In this document: positions 7,500-17,784 of the stretch, one piece after another | Position numbering within the stretch: position 1 is the first letter of the stretch | How the letters are laid out: the number at the start of each line of letters is the position of its first letter | Assembly: GCF_001514265.1 (NCBI RefSeq) | Contig: NZ_KQ948990.1 | Coordinates: forward strand, 571,673-635,672 | Source of the DNA: Streptomyces resistomycificus | GTDB lineage: Bacteria; Actinomycetota; Actinomycetes; Streptomycetales; Streptomycetaceae | Direction of reading: 5' to 3' | DNA length: 64,000 nucleotides | Program-made: the position numbers and the translations under genes | Notes under the pieces: generated by a model | The model's database searches: none | The model's input: only the letters and a program-made list of their open reading frames with translations | What the model was told of the DNA's origin: nothing

Positions 7500-10400
7500 T
7501 CAGCCGCCGAACATGCCTCTGACGCCGCCCCAGACACTTCGGGCACCGCTGGCGACGGCGCGTCCGGCGGTCGTGACACCGGACCTGACCGATGACAGGC
7601 CCCGGACCAGTTCACCGGCTTTCGCCATCCCGAAGACACCTCCGGCGATGGAGAGAAGGCCGCCGGCGCATCCTAGGCTGATCGGGTCCGCGATGCAGGC
7701 GTCAGCCGCGACGACGATTCCGATGCCCACCGCCGCCAGGCCGAGGACGGGCCCCACCGGCGTCGCCGAGGTTGCCAGCGCGCCGATGCTCAGTCCTCCG
7801 GCGACCAAGCTGAGGGTGTCTGCCGTGTCCTCGCTCAGGAACGCGTGCCCGTCGTCCTTCTCCTCCTTCTGACCGAGCTGCACCTTCTTCGCCACCGCCA
7901 TGCAAGCTTTGGCCCGGCCGCCCTTCAAGCAGTCGTGGAAGGTTGCGATCTTCGCCTTGACCTCGTCCGACTTGACTGACTTGTACCAGGCGTCGTACTG
8001 GGGAGCTGTCAGCCATTTGGTTCCCCGGTAACCAAGGTCCTTGGTGAGCCAGTTGTAGACGGGGGGCGGAAGCTTCTTGGTCGTGGCTCTTCCACTCACG
8101 ATCGACCCGTCACCCACCTGGGTGCCCTTCGTGTAGTCGACCGAGGTGGTGCCGTCCGCGTGCTTCTTGTAACCGACCGCGTCCTGCGTCTTCTTGTCGC
8201 AGTACTCCAGGGAGTACCGGCAGGAGTTCGGCGGGGAACCGATCTCCAAGCCGCTCGGGTCGCTGTAGGCGATGGGGTTGTTCGCCGCGTAGCTGTAGGC
8301 GTTGACCTCCTGAGGGGAGTACGGCTTGCTGATTTCGTCCGGACTGAGGAAGCGCGCGAGGCCAGGGTCGTACATGCGCGCGCCCAGCATCGACAGACCG
8401 GTCGAGTCGTCCTCCGGCTGTCCGACGTAACCGCGGTCCATGGTGGACGGCAGATTGCTCGTCGTGCCCCGCTGCTTGCCGAACGGGGTGTACCGGCGCC
8501 GGGTGACCAGCCCGCCCACGGCGGTGACCATGATCTGGGTGGAAGCCTGGCCGTCGCCGAGCAGCCAGGTCAGCTTGCCGTTGGCAGTGTTGTCGACCGT
8601 GCGCACCGCGATGCTGGTTCCGTCGGCCGAGTAGTAGCGGCTCGCCTCGGCGGTGGCACTGCCCGTCTTGTGGATCTCGTGCCCATCGAGGTAAAGCACC
8701 TTCTCGGTGGGCGCGTTGCGCAACAGGACGTTGCCGGCGGCGTCGTAGACATACGTCGTGGTGTCGCTGCCCGTCTTCACGGAGGTCACGCGGTGCAGCG
8801 CGGACCAGGTGAGCGTCGAGGACACGCCATTCACCGTGCGTGTCTGCAACTGGCCGGCGCCGTCGTAGCCGTAGGTGTCGGTGTTGGAACCGGTGACCAC
8901 GCTGGTGACGGCGTGCGGGCGGGCGGTGTCCGCGGTGTAGGTGGACTCGTCGGCGCTGTAGCCGGGGTAGTGGTAGTCGTGGGTGACCGCGGCGGTCGTC
9001 GAGGAGGCCTTCTCCGTGAGCGACTGCAGGTTGCCCATCCTGTCGTAGGTGTACTGCTGCTGGTACGGGTCGGGCCCGGCGAAGTCCGAGGCCGGGATCG
9101 TGCCGCAGGCGGTGGCCGCCTGGGTCCAGGCGGCGGTGAGCCTCCTGAGGTCGTCGTACGTGTAGCACTGCTGCTGCCCGGCGTTGTTCTCACGCAAGGC
9201 GGTGATGTCACCGTTGTTGTTGCGGGTGTAGGTGTCGTCCTGGATCTTCGTGGACGTGCCGCCGGTCAGCGTGCTGGTGGTGATGTTCTTCAGCCATGCC
9301 GTGCCGTTGGCGTCGTCATAGGTGAAGGTACGGGTCATGCGGGTGTCGGCGCCCGAGGCTCCGAGCGAGCGGGAGACGACCCGGCCGTAGTCGTCGTAGC
9401 CGACGTTGTCGAGGTAGGTGGCGAGGCCGCTGGACAGCTTCGTCAGGCGTCCTTGGCCGGAGTAGGCGGCGGTGACCGTCTCGGCAGGCAATTGGCCGAT
9501 GGCCGGGTACTCCGCCGAGGTGACGTGGTCGCCCAGGTCGTAGTGGTACTTGAAGGTGTAGGTCCCGCTCAGGCCCGCGCCGTCACCGGCGTTCGGGACG
9601 ATCACACTCCTCTGGGTGACCCTGCCCCGTGCGTCGTAACCGTTGACCTTGGTCGTGTACGCGTTGCCCGCCGAGTCGTACGACGTCGTCGAGGTGGCCA
9701 GCCCCTTGGCTCCGGTGACCGCCGTGCCGTTGTCGTTGTCGTACGCCGTCCTGGTGAGCACAGTGCTTCCCTGCGAGACCGTGAGCGGCCGCTGGAGCGC
9801 GTCGTAGGTGTAGGTCAGCACGGCGTTCTTGCCGTCGGTGGTGGTGGCCAGCCTTCCGTTCGCGTCGTAGGTGGAGCTGGACGTACCGGTATCCGGGTCC
9901 ACCGTGGTCAGGCGGTCTCCTGCGGAGTTGTACGTGTGGTGGGTGGTGTTGCCGTTGGCATCGTGGAGGTACTTCAGCTGTCCGCTGCGCGTGTACTCGT
10001 ACGTCGTGGCGTTCGACTGGGCGCCCACGTGCTCGACGACCTTGACCGTCTGCCCATAGACGTCGGTGTAGGTCTCGGTGGGCTGGCCGACCGCCGGGGT
10101 GACCGTGGTCAGGTCGACTCCGGAGTAGCTCGTGGAGACCTTGCCCGCCGCCTGGGCCGTGCCGTTGACCAGGTACTGGCTCAGCGTGGTCCGGCCCGCC
10201 CAGTCCACCTGGCGGTCCGTGTAGGACGGGATGGCGGTGTACGCCGGGTTGACCACCTTGGAACCGGCGGCGGCGGAGTTGTAGAACGGCTGCGAGCTGC
10301 CCGCGACGTTCCCGGATGAGTCGTAGCGCGTGACGGACACCGTCATGCCGGTGCCCGAGGGCGCCGGGGCCTGGGTCTCCAGGGTGCGGCCCAGCCCGTC

Positions 10401-13400
10401 GGCCCAGCCGTACGAGCTCGCGTACGTGGTCCCGCTCTGCAGCACCTTCGTCGTGGCCTTCAGCGGTGCGCCGGTGGCCTGGTAGGGGATGGACGCGCTG
10501 GCGCTCTGCATCGGCAGCAGGTAGTCGAAGGTCATCGACGCCGTGCCGTCGGGGTAGTTGGCGGACTCGGTCGGCTTGAAGACCCTGGAGATCCGGCCGA
10601 CGCCGTCGTAGACGACCTGGGTCGTGTTGCCGTTGGCGTCGACTGTCTTCCACGCCTCTCCCCAGTAGCGGGAGAAGTAGTCGGTGGAGGTCAGCGCCGT
10701 CCCCGCCCCCGTGCCGTCCGGGTCCGGGGTCGTGGTCACCACGCCGTTGACGGGCCAGGACGTCGCCGGGTTGTAGGCCGTCGTGGTCGCGTTGTTCTTG
10801 CCGTCGAACGTCTTCACGACGCGACCGGCGTCGTCGAAGTTCGCCCGTGTGATGCGGGCGTTGGCCGCGTCCGCGTCGGTGTAGACGCGGACCTCGGTCG
10901 CGTTCCCGTCCACCAGTGCCGTGTTGTTGCCGTCCCAGCTCGTGGAGCCGTCGTAGTACGTGGCCGTCCGTCGGTCCAGGTGGGCGAAGGGCGTGCCGGC
11001 CGTCTTGTCGTTCTGGACGGTGGTGCAGCCGACGTTGTAGTGCCGTTCGTCGTCCTGGTAGACCATCCAGCGGATGGTGCCGGTGGCGTCGTCGGCCATG
11101 TCCGCGGTGTTGTAGGCGCGGCCGTACTCCGTGCAGTGGTTGTCGGAGACGTTGCTCTCGCCCCAGTCGTCGACCCGCATCGGCAGGCCGAAGGTGGTGG
11201 AGGCGGCCTCGCTGGTGTCGAACTCGGTCTCGACGATGTGCTCGCGCCAGGTGGAGAGGTCCGAGTCGCTGGAGTAGTACGCCTTGTCCAGGGTGCGGAG
11301 CTTCTTCTCACGGACGAAGCGGGCGTCCGGGAGGCCGGTGTACTGGGCCGTGTTGTGCACCCAGTACTCGTGCCACTCGCGCCGCTGCGACGCGCCGGCG
11401 CTGTCGCGGGTCGACGTCTGAAGGGTCTGGCCGGCCAGCCAGGCGGAGTCCGTCCACTCGGTGCCCTCGGAGTCGGCGACCTTGACCGAACGGGTCTGGG
11501 ACGCGTCGGTCTTGGAGGTGCGGTCGCCGTCGAGGCCGCGGTAGAGCCAGTGGTACGTGGAGTGGAGGTTGGCGTTGGCGCCGGTGGTGACCAGGACCTT
11601 GGCGTAGCCGCGCCATTCGGACCAGGTCTCGTCCTCGTCCTTGACCAGCGGGCTGGCGGTGAACGCCCAGCCCGGCGCGCCGTCGTACTCGTAGGTGGTG
11701 GTCATGGCGGGGTCACCGTCGTCGTAGCTGCCCGGGTCGACCTTGACCTGCTTGACGACGAACTTCTTGAACCAGCCGGTGCGCGCCTCGGTCTCGCCCT
11801 CGGGCGTCCATTTCTGCCAGAAGCACTCGTAGTTGTTCGAGGACTGGGACGGTGGACTGGACTCGTCGCACTGGCGGGAGACCGTGCCGCCGGAGTCCGT
11901 GGCGTGTCCGTACGTCACGTCGATCGTGGAGCCCGTGTCGGTGACGACCTGCTCCACGCGGCGGAAGTTGAGGGTGCCGGTGCCGACCAGGTTGTCCTGC
12001 CAGTCGCCGTCGAAGTTGATGGCGGGCAGGGTGACGTCGGTGCCGGAGTAGCCGCGGCGCTGGATGTAGTCGAGCCAGAGCTGGCCGCCGACCTCGCCCT
12101 CGGGGTTCACCATCGCGTACCGCATCTGGTACTGCATGACGGTGTCCCACTCGGCCGCGTTGTTGTCCCTGACCTGGGTGGTGATGTCCCAGAGCAGGTC
12201 GCGCTGGAAGAACGTCGGGTAGTACGTCTTGCCGGCGCAGGCGTAGTCGTCGGAGGAGCCGTCGCAGATCAGGTCCGTCGGGACGTCCGGGTACGACGAG
12301 GGCGAGGAGTCGATCGTCGGGCAGCTCGCCGCGGTGTCGTCCAGCGGGTTGGTCTCCTCCAGGCGCTCCTTGCAGCGGTTGAGGTGCTGGAAGACCACCC
12401 GGGCGGGCAGCTGGGCGCCGGAGATCTGCGAGGACCAGCCGTACTCGATGCGGGTCAGGTACGAACCGGCGTCGTACTTGCGGGCCTTGTCGCTGCCGGC
12501 GACCGACCGGTAGTAGTTGGTCTCCTTGTCGTAGAAGTACGAGGTCTCCACCTCGTTGGGGTCGACGATCCGGTCGAGGTTCCACTTCCAGGCCTGGTTG
12601 CAGTACGTGGGCTGGCCGCCGTCGTAGCAGGGTTCGCCCTCGTCGTCACCGATCACCGGGACGCTGAGCACCGAGCGGGTGGCGAGGCTGGTGTCGCGTT
12701 CGGAGCGGCCCCAGCCGAAGTAGTAGCGGGTGCCGTCCTGCTTGGTGATGACCCAGAACTCGTCGGTGTTGTCCGAGTTGTTGGGGCTGCCCTTGAGGTG
12801 CTGGATCTTCCAGCCCTTGTCGTCCTTCATGTGGAAGGAGCCGGTGCCGGTGTTGTCCTGGATCAGCTCGGAGCTCTCGCCGCCGAGGGTGATCTGGTAC
12901 ACGGCTCCGTTCGGGTCGTCGGTGGAGTTGGGCGAGTCCCAGCACAGGTCGCCCCACTGCTGTCCCTGGTCGGGGCCGTGGCCGTCCTCGATGCAGTTCC
13001 TGTACTTGCGCTCGATGTAGCCGACGTTGAGGTCCCAGCCCATGCCGACCCAGGAGGCCTGGTTGTTGGAGGCCGAGGTGCGGCCGTCCAGGGACTGGGA
13101 GTTGTAGCTCAACGCCAGTTCCGGTGCCGAGCCGACCGGCGGCTTGGGCACCTCGATCGGGACGTTGTAGGTGAAGGCGCCGGAGCCCAGTGACACGTTC
13201 CACTTGCCGGACTGGTTGGTGGGTGTGGCCCGGTAGTCGCCCTGGTCGGAGGAGGAGCCGCTGGTGAGCGCGTAGGTGACGGCTTCGGCGGCGAGCAGCG
13301 AGGTGCCGGCGTCCGGCGCGGCCTCGACCGTGGCGGTGAGGGTCTGCTGCTCGGTGTCGTTGTCAGCGGCGACCACGGTGCCCTGGCGGCAGGACGGCAC

Positions 13401-13961
13401 GTCCGGCGTGACGGCGGCGCAGGCGGGCAGGCGGGTGAGCTGGAGACGGTCGGCGAAGTCGCCGCCGTAGGCGTGGGCGAAGCCCGAGTAGTCGAGGCTG
13501 ACCTCGACGGGGCCGGCGGTGGTGGAGCCGTCGGCGCGGCGTATCTGGAGGCCGAGGCCGAGGCCGCCGAAGGGCTTCACCTTCGCGCGGTCCAGTACCT
13601 GGACGGAGACCTTGCCGGGACCGCCGACGGCCAGGGCGCGGGCCGGGCTCTTCGCGGCCCGGACGGCGACGGCCGCGGACTCGTCCGTGCCCGGGGTCTT
13701 CACGTCCCTGGGCGCTGCGTCCGCGGCCGGTACCGCCACGGTGGCCTTTCCGGCCTTCGGCCAGACCACCTTCGGTGTCTTCGTCATGCCCTTCTCGACG
13801 CGCTGCGGCACCGCGTCACCGAGCGGTCTGGCCGGTACGTCCGGCCGCTTGCCCGACGGCAGCGCGAGTGCCGCCGTCGGCGCGAAGGACACCGCGACCA
13901 GCAGCGTGGCCAGCAGCGCCTTCACGAGCACCACGGCAAGTCTTCGACGACCAGGCTTCAC
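7500..13961 (-). CDS. secreted RHS/YD-repeat protein, SpvB/TcdB-like, possible polymorphic toxin
   Basis: A 2153-residue protein from the GTG at 13961. Residues 1-34 form a signal peptide (basic start, hydrophobic core, alanine-rich cleavage region). From about residue 254 a segment including PPVGSAPELALSYNSQSLDG and WVGMGWDLNVGYIERKYR resembles the SpvB/insecticidal toxin-complex N-terminal region. Numerous YD repeats (such as TYDANGRLATTTDG) should build a beta-sheet shell. The RHS core (YTPFGKQRG, GLSMLGARMYDPGLARFLSPD) ends with DPSGL at about residue 1905. A 248-residue variable tail follows, with six cysteines and a glycine-rich hydrophobic stretch near its end. No nuclease or peptidase motif is visible in the tail. 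The downstream gene at 6895 may be its partner. Confidence 0.9.
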   Translation of the reverse strand: MKPGRRRLAVVLVKALLATLLVAVSFAPTAALALPSGKRPDVPARPLGDAVPQRVEKGMTKTPKVVWPKAGKATVAVPAADAAPRDVKTPGTDESAAVAVRAAKSPARALAVGGPGKVSVQVLDRAKVKPFGGLGLGLQIRRADGSTTAGPVEVSLDYSGFAHAYGGDFADRLQLTRLPACAAVTPDVPSCRQGTVVAADNDTEQQTLTATVEAAPDAGTSLLAAEAVTYALTSGSSSDQGDYRATPTNQSGKWNVSLGSGAFTYNVPIEVPKPPVGSAPELALSYNSQSLDGRTSASNNQASWVGMGWDLNVGYIERKYRNCIEDGHGPDQGQQWGDLCWDSPNSTDDPNGAVYQITLGGESSELIQDNTGTGSFHMKDDKGWKIQHLKGSPNNSDNTDEFWVITKQDGTRYYFGWGRSERDTSLATRSVLSVPVIGDDEGEPCYDGGQPTYCNQAWKWNLDRIVDPNEVETSYFYDKETNYYRSVAGSDKARKYDAGSYLTRIEYGWSSQISGAQLPARVVFQHLNRCKERLEETNPLDDTAASCPTIDSSPSSYPDVPTDLICDGSSDDYACAGKTYYPTFFQRDLLWDITTQVRDNNAAEWDTVMQYQMRYAMVNPEGEVGGQLWLDYIQRRGYSGTDVTLPAINFDGDWQDNLVGTGTLNFRRVEQVVTDTGSTIDVTYGHATDSGGTVSRQCDESSPPSQSSNNYECFWQKWTPEGETEARTGWFKKFVVKQVKVDPGSYDDGDPAMTTTYEYDGAPGWAFTASPLVKDEDETWSEWRGYAKVLVTTGANANLHSTYHWLYRGLDGDRTSKTDASQTRSVKVADSEGTEWTDSAWLAGQTLQTSTRDSAGASQRREWHEYWVHNTAQYTGLPDARFVREKKLRTLDKAYYSSDSDLSTWREHIVETEFDTSEAASTTFGLPMRVDDWGESNVSDNHCTEYGRAYNTADMADDATGTIRWMVYQDDERHYNVGCTTVQNDKTAGTPFAHLDRRTATYYDGSTSWDGNNTALVDGNATEVRVYTDADAANARITRANFDDAGRVVKTFDGKNNATTTAYNPATSWPVNGVVTTTPDPDGTGAGTALTSTDYFSRYWGEAWKTVDANGNTTQVVYDGVGRISRVFKPTESANYPDGTASMTFDYLLPMQSASASIPYQATGAPLKATTKVLQSGTTYASSYGWADGLGRTLETQAPAPSGTGMTVSVTRYDSSGNVAGSSQPFYNSAAAGSKVVNPAYTAIPSYTDRQVDWAGRTTLSQYLVNGTAQAAGKVSTSYSGVDLTTVTPAVGQPTETYTDVYGQTVKVVEHVGAQSNATTYEYTRSGQLKYLHDANGNTTHHTYNSAGDRLTTVDPDTGTSSSTYDANGRLATTTDGKNAVLTYTYDALQRPLTVSQGSTVLTRTAYDNDNGTAVTGAKGLATSTTSYDSAGNAYTTKVNGYDARGRVTQRSVIVPNAGDGAGLSGTYTFKYHYDLGDHVTSAEYPAIGQLPAETVTAAYSGQGRLTKLSSGLATYLDNVGYDDYGRVVSRSLGASGADTRMTRTFTYDDANGTAWLKNITTSTLTGGTSTKIQDDTYTRNNNGDITALRENNAGQQQCYTYDDLRRLTAAWTQAATACGTIPASDFAGPDPYQQQYTYDRMGNLQSLTEKASSTTAAVTHDYHYPGYSADESTYTADTARPHAVTSVVTGSNTDTYGYDGAGQLQTRTVNGVSSTLTWSALHRVTSVKTGSDTTTYVYDAAGNVLLRNAPTEKVLYLDGHEIHKTGSATAEASRYYSADGTSIAVRTVDNTANGKLTWLLGDGQASTQIMVTAVGGLVTRRRYTPFGKQRGTTSNLPSTMDRGYVGQPEDDSTGLSMLGARMYDPGLARFLSPDEISKPYSPQEVNAYSYAANNPIAYSDPSGLEIGSPPNSCRYSLEYCDKKTQDAVGYKKHADGTTSVDYTKGTQVGDGSIVSGRATTKKLPPPVYNWLTKDLGYRGTKWLTAPQYDAWYKSVKSDEVKAKIATFHDCLKGGRAKACMAVAKKVQLGQKEEKDDGHAFLSEDTADTLSLVAGGLSIGALATSATPVGPVLGLAAVGIGIVVAADACIADPISLGCAGGLLSIAGGVFGMAKAGELVRGLSSVRSGVTTAGRAVASGARSVWGGVRGMFGG

Positions 13962-14196
13962 GACTCATCAACCCCCGTCAAATGATCATGAGCATGCCAG
14001 GTGGCGGAGTCACGAGCTCCGCTCCTCACACGAGTGGCGGGAGTCTAGCCATGGCCGAATCAATCAGGCCAGATCAACAAAAGGGACGTATTGGAAAGTT
14101 AAACGATCCGATCTGTTCACACGTGTGCTTTCTCTGGCAACATCCGCAAACCAAGCATCAGCAGGCAGCAGTTCGAACTCTTGCCAGGGGGGTCCG
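13962..14196. promoter_or_regulatory. divergent promoter region of the RHS and PLD-like genes
   Basis: This 235-bp gap separates the divergent starts at 13961 and 14197. It is AT-richer than its surroundings, with CAAAAGGGACGTATTGGAAA and AGTTAAACGATCCG. A TAGACT-like -10 hexamer is visible on the leftward strand near 14045. No certain promoter pair or operator is seen. Confidence 0.4.
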
Positions 14197-15477
14197 ATGC
14201 GTTTCGCATTCCGACACAGCTCCACCCGCCCCGCCGCGTTCGCCGTGGCGCTCACGCTCACCGCGGGGCTCCAACTCGGCCTGGCGGAGGACGCGTCCGC
14301 CGCCGTCACGGCCGGCCCGGTCTTCAACAACCCGACCGGCGACGTGGCACAGCAGCAGGCGATACGCACCCGGCTCCTGGAGTACATAGGCCAGGCACCG
14401 GCCGGCTCCTCGATCAGGGCGTCGGTCTACCACTTCTGGGACACGGGGCTGGCCCAGGCCCTCGCCGACGCGCACACCCGCGGGGTCGCCGTCCAGCTGA
14501 TGCTCGACGAGAGCGACGTCAGCGACAACCCCGACGACGACACCTACGGCATCCTGACCGCGGCGCTCGGCACGGACACCGGTCAGAGCTCCTTCGTCGG
14601 ACTGTGCCCGGTCAACAAGTCCTGCCTGGGCGACCCTTCGCTCGGCGCCTCCATCAACCACAACAAGTTCTGGCTGTTCTCGCAGCTCGACGGGGCCTAC
14701 AACGTCGTGGTGCAGACCTCGTCGAACATGACGCCGTCCAGCTACAGCAGGTTCTGGAACGACGCGTACGTGATCCCCGCAAACGCCACGCTCTACGCCG
14801 CGTACGGCAGTTACTTCGGCAAGCTGGTGGGCAAGGACTGGGACAGCTGGCAGTACAGCTACACCACCAGCAGCCCGTACAAGGTCTACTTCTTCCCGCG
14901 TCCGGCGAGCGACCCCTCGCCCGGCGACACCATCACCGGCGTCCTGGACAACGTCACCTGCTCCTACACCGAGAACGGCACCAGCAAGAGCACCAGGGTG
15001 CGGGTGGCGATGTTCAAGCTGACCCGGCTCGCGGTCGCCCAGAAGCTGGTCGCGCTGCAGAAGGCCGGCTGCACCGTCGACATCGTCTACGCCACGGCCG
15101 ACAGCGGCTCCTCCAGCGGCACCTGGGAGACCCTGCACGCCTCCGGCGGCCCGGCCCTGCGCTGCTACAACTGGGACGACGACGGCGACGCCGGCACCGC
15201 CTCGCGCATCGTCCACTCCAAGTACCTGCTGATCGAGGGCAAGTACGACGGCTCGGTCGGCCAGAAGGTGCTGTGGACCGGCAGTCACAACTACAGCGGC
15301 CCCGCCCTCACCAAGAACGACGAGGCGCTCCTGAAGGTCGACAGCGACAGCGCCCACGACGCCTACGTCACCAACTTCACCGCGGTGAAGGCGGCGGCGG
15401 TCCCCGGCTCCTCCGACAACACCAACGCCTGCAAGGGCGTCACGAGCACCCCCGAGGACACCGTGCCGGCGCCGTGA
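14197..15477 (+). CDS. secreted phospholipase D-like protein with variant HKD motifs
   Basis: A 426-residue protein starting at the ATG at 14197, with AGGGGGG just upstream. Residues 1-35 are a Sec signal peptide ending EDASA, so it should be exported. Two PLD-type half-sites are present: HNKFWLFS with His at about 155, followed by QTSSNMT, and HSKYLLIE with His at about 340, followed by WTGSHNYSG. The consensus is HxK-x4-D; here the acidic position is Ser in the first half and Glu in the second. The catalytic His and Lys are kept, so phosphodiesterase activity remains plausible. It is transcribed away from the RHS gene and reads towards the phosphotransferase at 15622. Substrate is unknown. 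Confidence 0.85.
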   Translation: MRFAFRHSSTRPAAFAVALTLTAGLQLGLAEDASAAVTAGPVFNNPTGDVAQQQAIRTRLLEYIGQAPAGSSIRASVYHFWDTGLAQALADAHTRGVAVQLMLDESDVSDNPDDDTYGILTAALGTDTGQSSFVGLCPVNKSCLGDPSLGASINHNKFWLFSQLDGAYNVVVQTSSNMTPSSYSRFWNDAYVIPANATLYAAYGSYFGKLVGKDWDSWQYSYTTSSPYKVYFFPRPASDPSPGDTITGVLDNVTCSYTENGTSKSTRVRVAMFKLTRLAVAQKLVALQKAGCTVDIVYATADSGSSSGTWETLHASGGPALRCYNWDDDGDAGTASRIVHSKYLLIEGKYDGSVGQKVLWTGSHNYSGPALTKNDEALLKVDSDSAHDAYVTNFTAVKAAAVPGSSDNTNACKGVTSTPEDTVPAP

Positions 15478-15621
15478 GGTCCCGGCAGCGGCACCCGTGA
15501 CAGACGCGGTCACTCCAGGGCCGCCGGACACATGCGTGTCGTCCGGTGGTCGGCGTGCGTTAACCCATGCGCACGACAACCCGTGCGCACGAAGCCCTGC
15601 GCCGACCTTGGAGTGACCGCA

Positions 15622-17784
15622 GTGTCCGATCCCCTCCCCCGCCGCACGGCGAGACTCCGGCTCCGACCGGCGGCGGCGCGACGCCCCCGTCGGCGGCTCA
15701 CCGACCTGTTCCGCGCCCGGCGGTCCGTCCCGGTCGCCCTCCTGCTCCGCCGCCACGCGGCCCAGGTGCTGCTCACCGCCCTGTTCGCGGCCGCCTTCAC
15801 CGCCCAGGCCGTCGGGGCGCTCCTCCCCCACCTGCCGCTGCTGCTCGCCGCGACCATCGCCTCACTGGCGGCGGAGGGCGTGCTGCACCGGTGGCAGCGC
15901 GGCATGGTCACGGTGCTCGCCAAGACGCACGCCGACCTCACCGTGCGCCACGTCCTGCGGGACCTGCTGCTGGTGTTCGGCCTGCTGCGGTTGGGCGAGC
16001 AGGACCGGGAGACGGTCTACGCCCCGCTCGTCGCCGGTCTTTTGGCCTTCTACGCGCTGCACTGCGCGATCCAGGCCCTCTCCGTGCTGGTCCGCCGCAC
16101 CCGCACGCTGCCGGTGGTCACCCGCAACATCGACGCCTCCGCCCTGCGCCTGTCCGCCGCCCCGCCCCTCCTGCTGCGCCGTCCCGGTCACCGCCTGCTG
16201 GTCTTCGGTCTGCCCTCCACGGCCGGCCTGCTGGCCACGGTGGCCACCGACGACCTGCGGTGCGCGGCCCTGGGCATCGCCCTGTCCCTCGGGCTCGCGG
16301 TGATGGGCCTGTTCGACCTGCTGGTCCGGCTGCTGCCGAGCCGCCGCCCGGCGGGCGAGCAGGAGGTGCTCGACTGGTTCGACGCGTGGCTGGCCGAGTA
16401 CCGGCCGACCGTCGGCCTGTACTTCTCGGGCGGCGCGTCCTCCGCGTACCAGGCGAACATGTGGCTGGAGCCGCTCGCGCAGTTGGAGGGCCGGCCGCTG
16501 ATCGTGCTGCGCGAACGCTTCATGGTGCAGAAGATCGCCGCGACCGACGTGCCGATCGTGTGCCTGCCCAAGGTGACCACCCTGATGCGCCTGGAGCAGT
16601 CCACGCTCCAGGTCCTCGTCCACCCCTCGAACTCCGGCAAGACCTCCCAGGTCCTGCGCATCCCCACCCTCAAGCACACCTTCGTCAACCACGGCGAGAG
16701 CGACAAGCTCTCCTCGTGCAACCCGTACGCGAAGGCGTACGACGAGGTGTGGGTGGCCGGTCCGGCCGCCCGCGAGCGCTACGCGCTGGCCGAGGTCGGC
16801 GTCGAGGACAAGGACGTGGTGGAGATCGGCCGCCCGCAGCTGGACGCGGTGCTGCCGTACGCGGGCCCGCCGGCCGGGACGTACACCACCGTCCTGTACG
16901 CGCCCACCTGGGAGGGCTGGGACGGAAACCCCGGCAACACCTCGGTGGTCGAGGCCGGTGAGAACCTCGTACGGGCGCTGCTCGCGGATCCGGGGGTTCG
17001 GCTGCTGTACAAGCCGCACCCGTTGACGGGATCCGTGGATCCGCGTGCCGGGGCCGCCGACCTGCGCATCCGGGAGCTGATCCGGGCCGCGAACCGGGAG
17101 CGGACGGGCAGCCGTCCGGTCGCCGACGGTGAACTGGAGCGCCGCACCAAGGAGTTGGACGCCCTCACCGCCACGGACGGCCGGGCCTGCGCCGACCAGG
17201 TCGAGCGGATGCTGCTGCAGTCCACGCCCGAGCCCGGACGGGCCGACGCGGTGGCACGGGCGACGGCGGCCTGGGAGGAGGCGTACTGGGCCTCCCTCCC
17301 CGAGTGGGAGCACCAGGTCGTCACGGACGTCCGGCCCGCCCTGTACTCCTGCTTCAACCGCGCCGACCTGCTGGTCAGCGACGTCTCCAGCGTGGTCAGC
17401 GACTTCCTGGCGAGCGGCAAGCCGTACGCGGTCGCCAACACCAGCGGGCTGCCGGAGGACGCCTTCCGCGAGATGTTCCCGACGGTCCGCGCGGCCACCG
17501 TGCTGGCACCGGACGCGGCTGGGGTGCCGAAACTGCTGGAGGCGGTACGCCACCCCGAGAAGGACGAACTGGTCGAATCGCGTGCCGAGTTGAAGCGGCA
17601 ACTGCTGGGACCGGACGAGCCGCCCTCACAGGTGCGTTTCAACGAGGCCGTACAGACGCTGTGCTCGGCGTCACGGGAGCACCGGGTGCGGATGGCGGAG
17701 CGGGTCGCGGGCGAGATTCCCGGGCCTCGGGGGGCGCTGGACGAAGCACGCGAGCTGGAGCTGGACGCCACCGCGGAGAACTGA
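15622..17784 (+). CDS. membrane-anchored CDP-glycerol/polyol phosphotransferase family protein
   Basis: A 720-residue protein from the GTG at 15622, with GGAG eight bases upstream; GTG 15613 is too close to that site. The first 230 residues contain several hydrophobic segments. The C-terminal two-thirds match the TagB/TagF fold: NHGESDK with His at about 357, YAPTWEGWDGNPGNTS, LYKPHPLTG and DLLVSDVSSVVSDFLASG. Such enzymes transfer or polymerise glycerol- or ribitol-phosphate from CDP-polyols onto teichoic acid acceptors at the inner membrane face. The protein at 19233-21356 is a paralogue with the same order. It ends convergent with the glycosyltransferase at 17806 across a shared hairpin. 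The exact CDP-substrate cannot be told from sequence. Confidence 0.85.
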   Translation: MSDPLPRRTARLRLRPAAARRPRRRLTDLFRARRSVPVALLLRRHAAQVLLTALFAAAFTAQAVGALLPHLPLLLAATIASLAAEGVLHRWQRGMVTVLAKTHADLTVRHVLRDLLLVFGLLRLGEQDRETVYAPLVAGLLAFYALHCAIQALSVLVRRTRTLPVVTRNIDASALRLSAAPPLLLRRPGHRLLVFGLPSTAGLLATVATDDLRCAALGIALSLGLAVMGLFDLLVRLLPSRRPAGEQEVLDWFDAWLAEYRPTVGLYFSGGASSAYQANMWLEPLAQLEGRPLIVLRERFMVQKIAATDVPIVCLPKVTTLMRLEQSTLQVLVHPSNSGKTSQVLRIPTLKHTFVNHGESDKLSSCNPYAKAYDEVWVAGPAARERYALAEVGVEDKDVVEIGRPQLDAVLPYAGPPAGTYTTVLYAPTWEGWDGNPGNTSVVEAGENLVRALLADPGVRLLYKPHPLTGSVDPRAGAADLRIRELIRAANRERTGSRPVADGELERRTKELDALTATDGRACADQVERMLLQSTPEPGRADAVARATAAWEEAYWASLPEWEHQVVTDVRPALYSCFNRADLLVSDVSSVVSDFLASGKPYAVANTSGLPEDAFREMFPTVRAATVLAPDAAGVPKLLEAVRHPEKDELVESRAELKRQLLGPDEPPSQVRFNEAVQTLCSASREHRVRMAERVAGEIPGPRGALDEARELELDATAEN

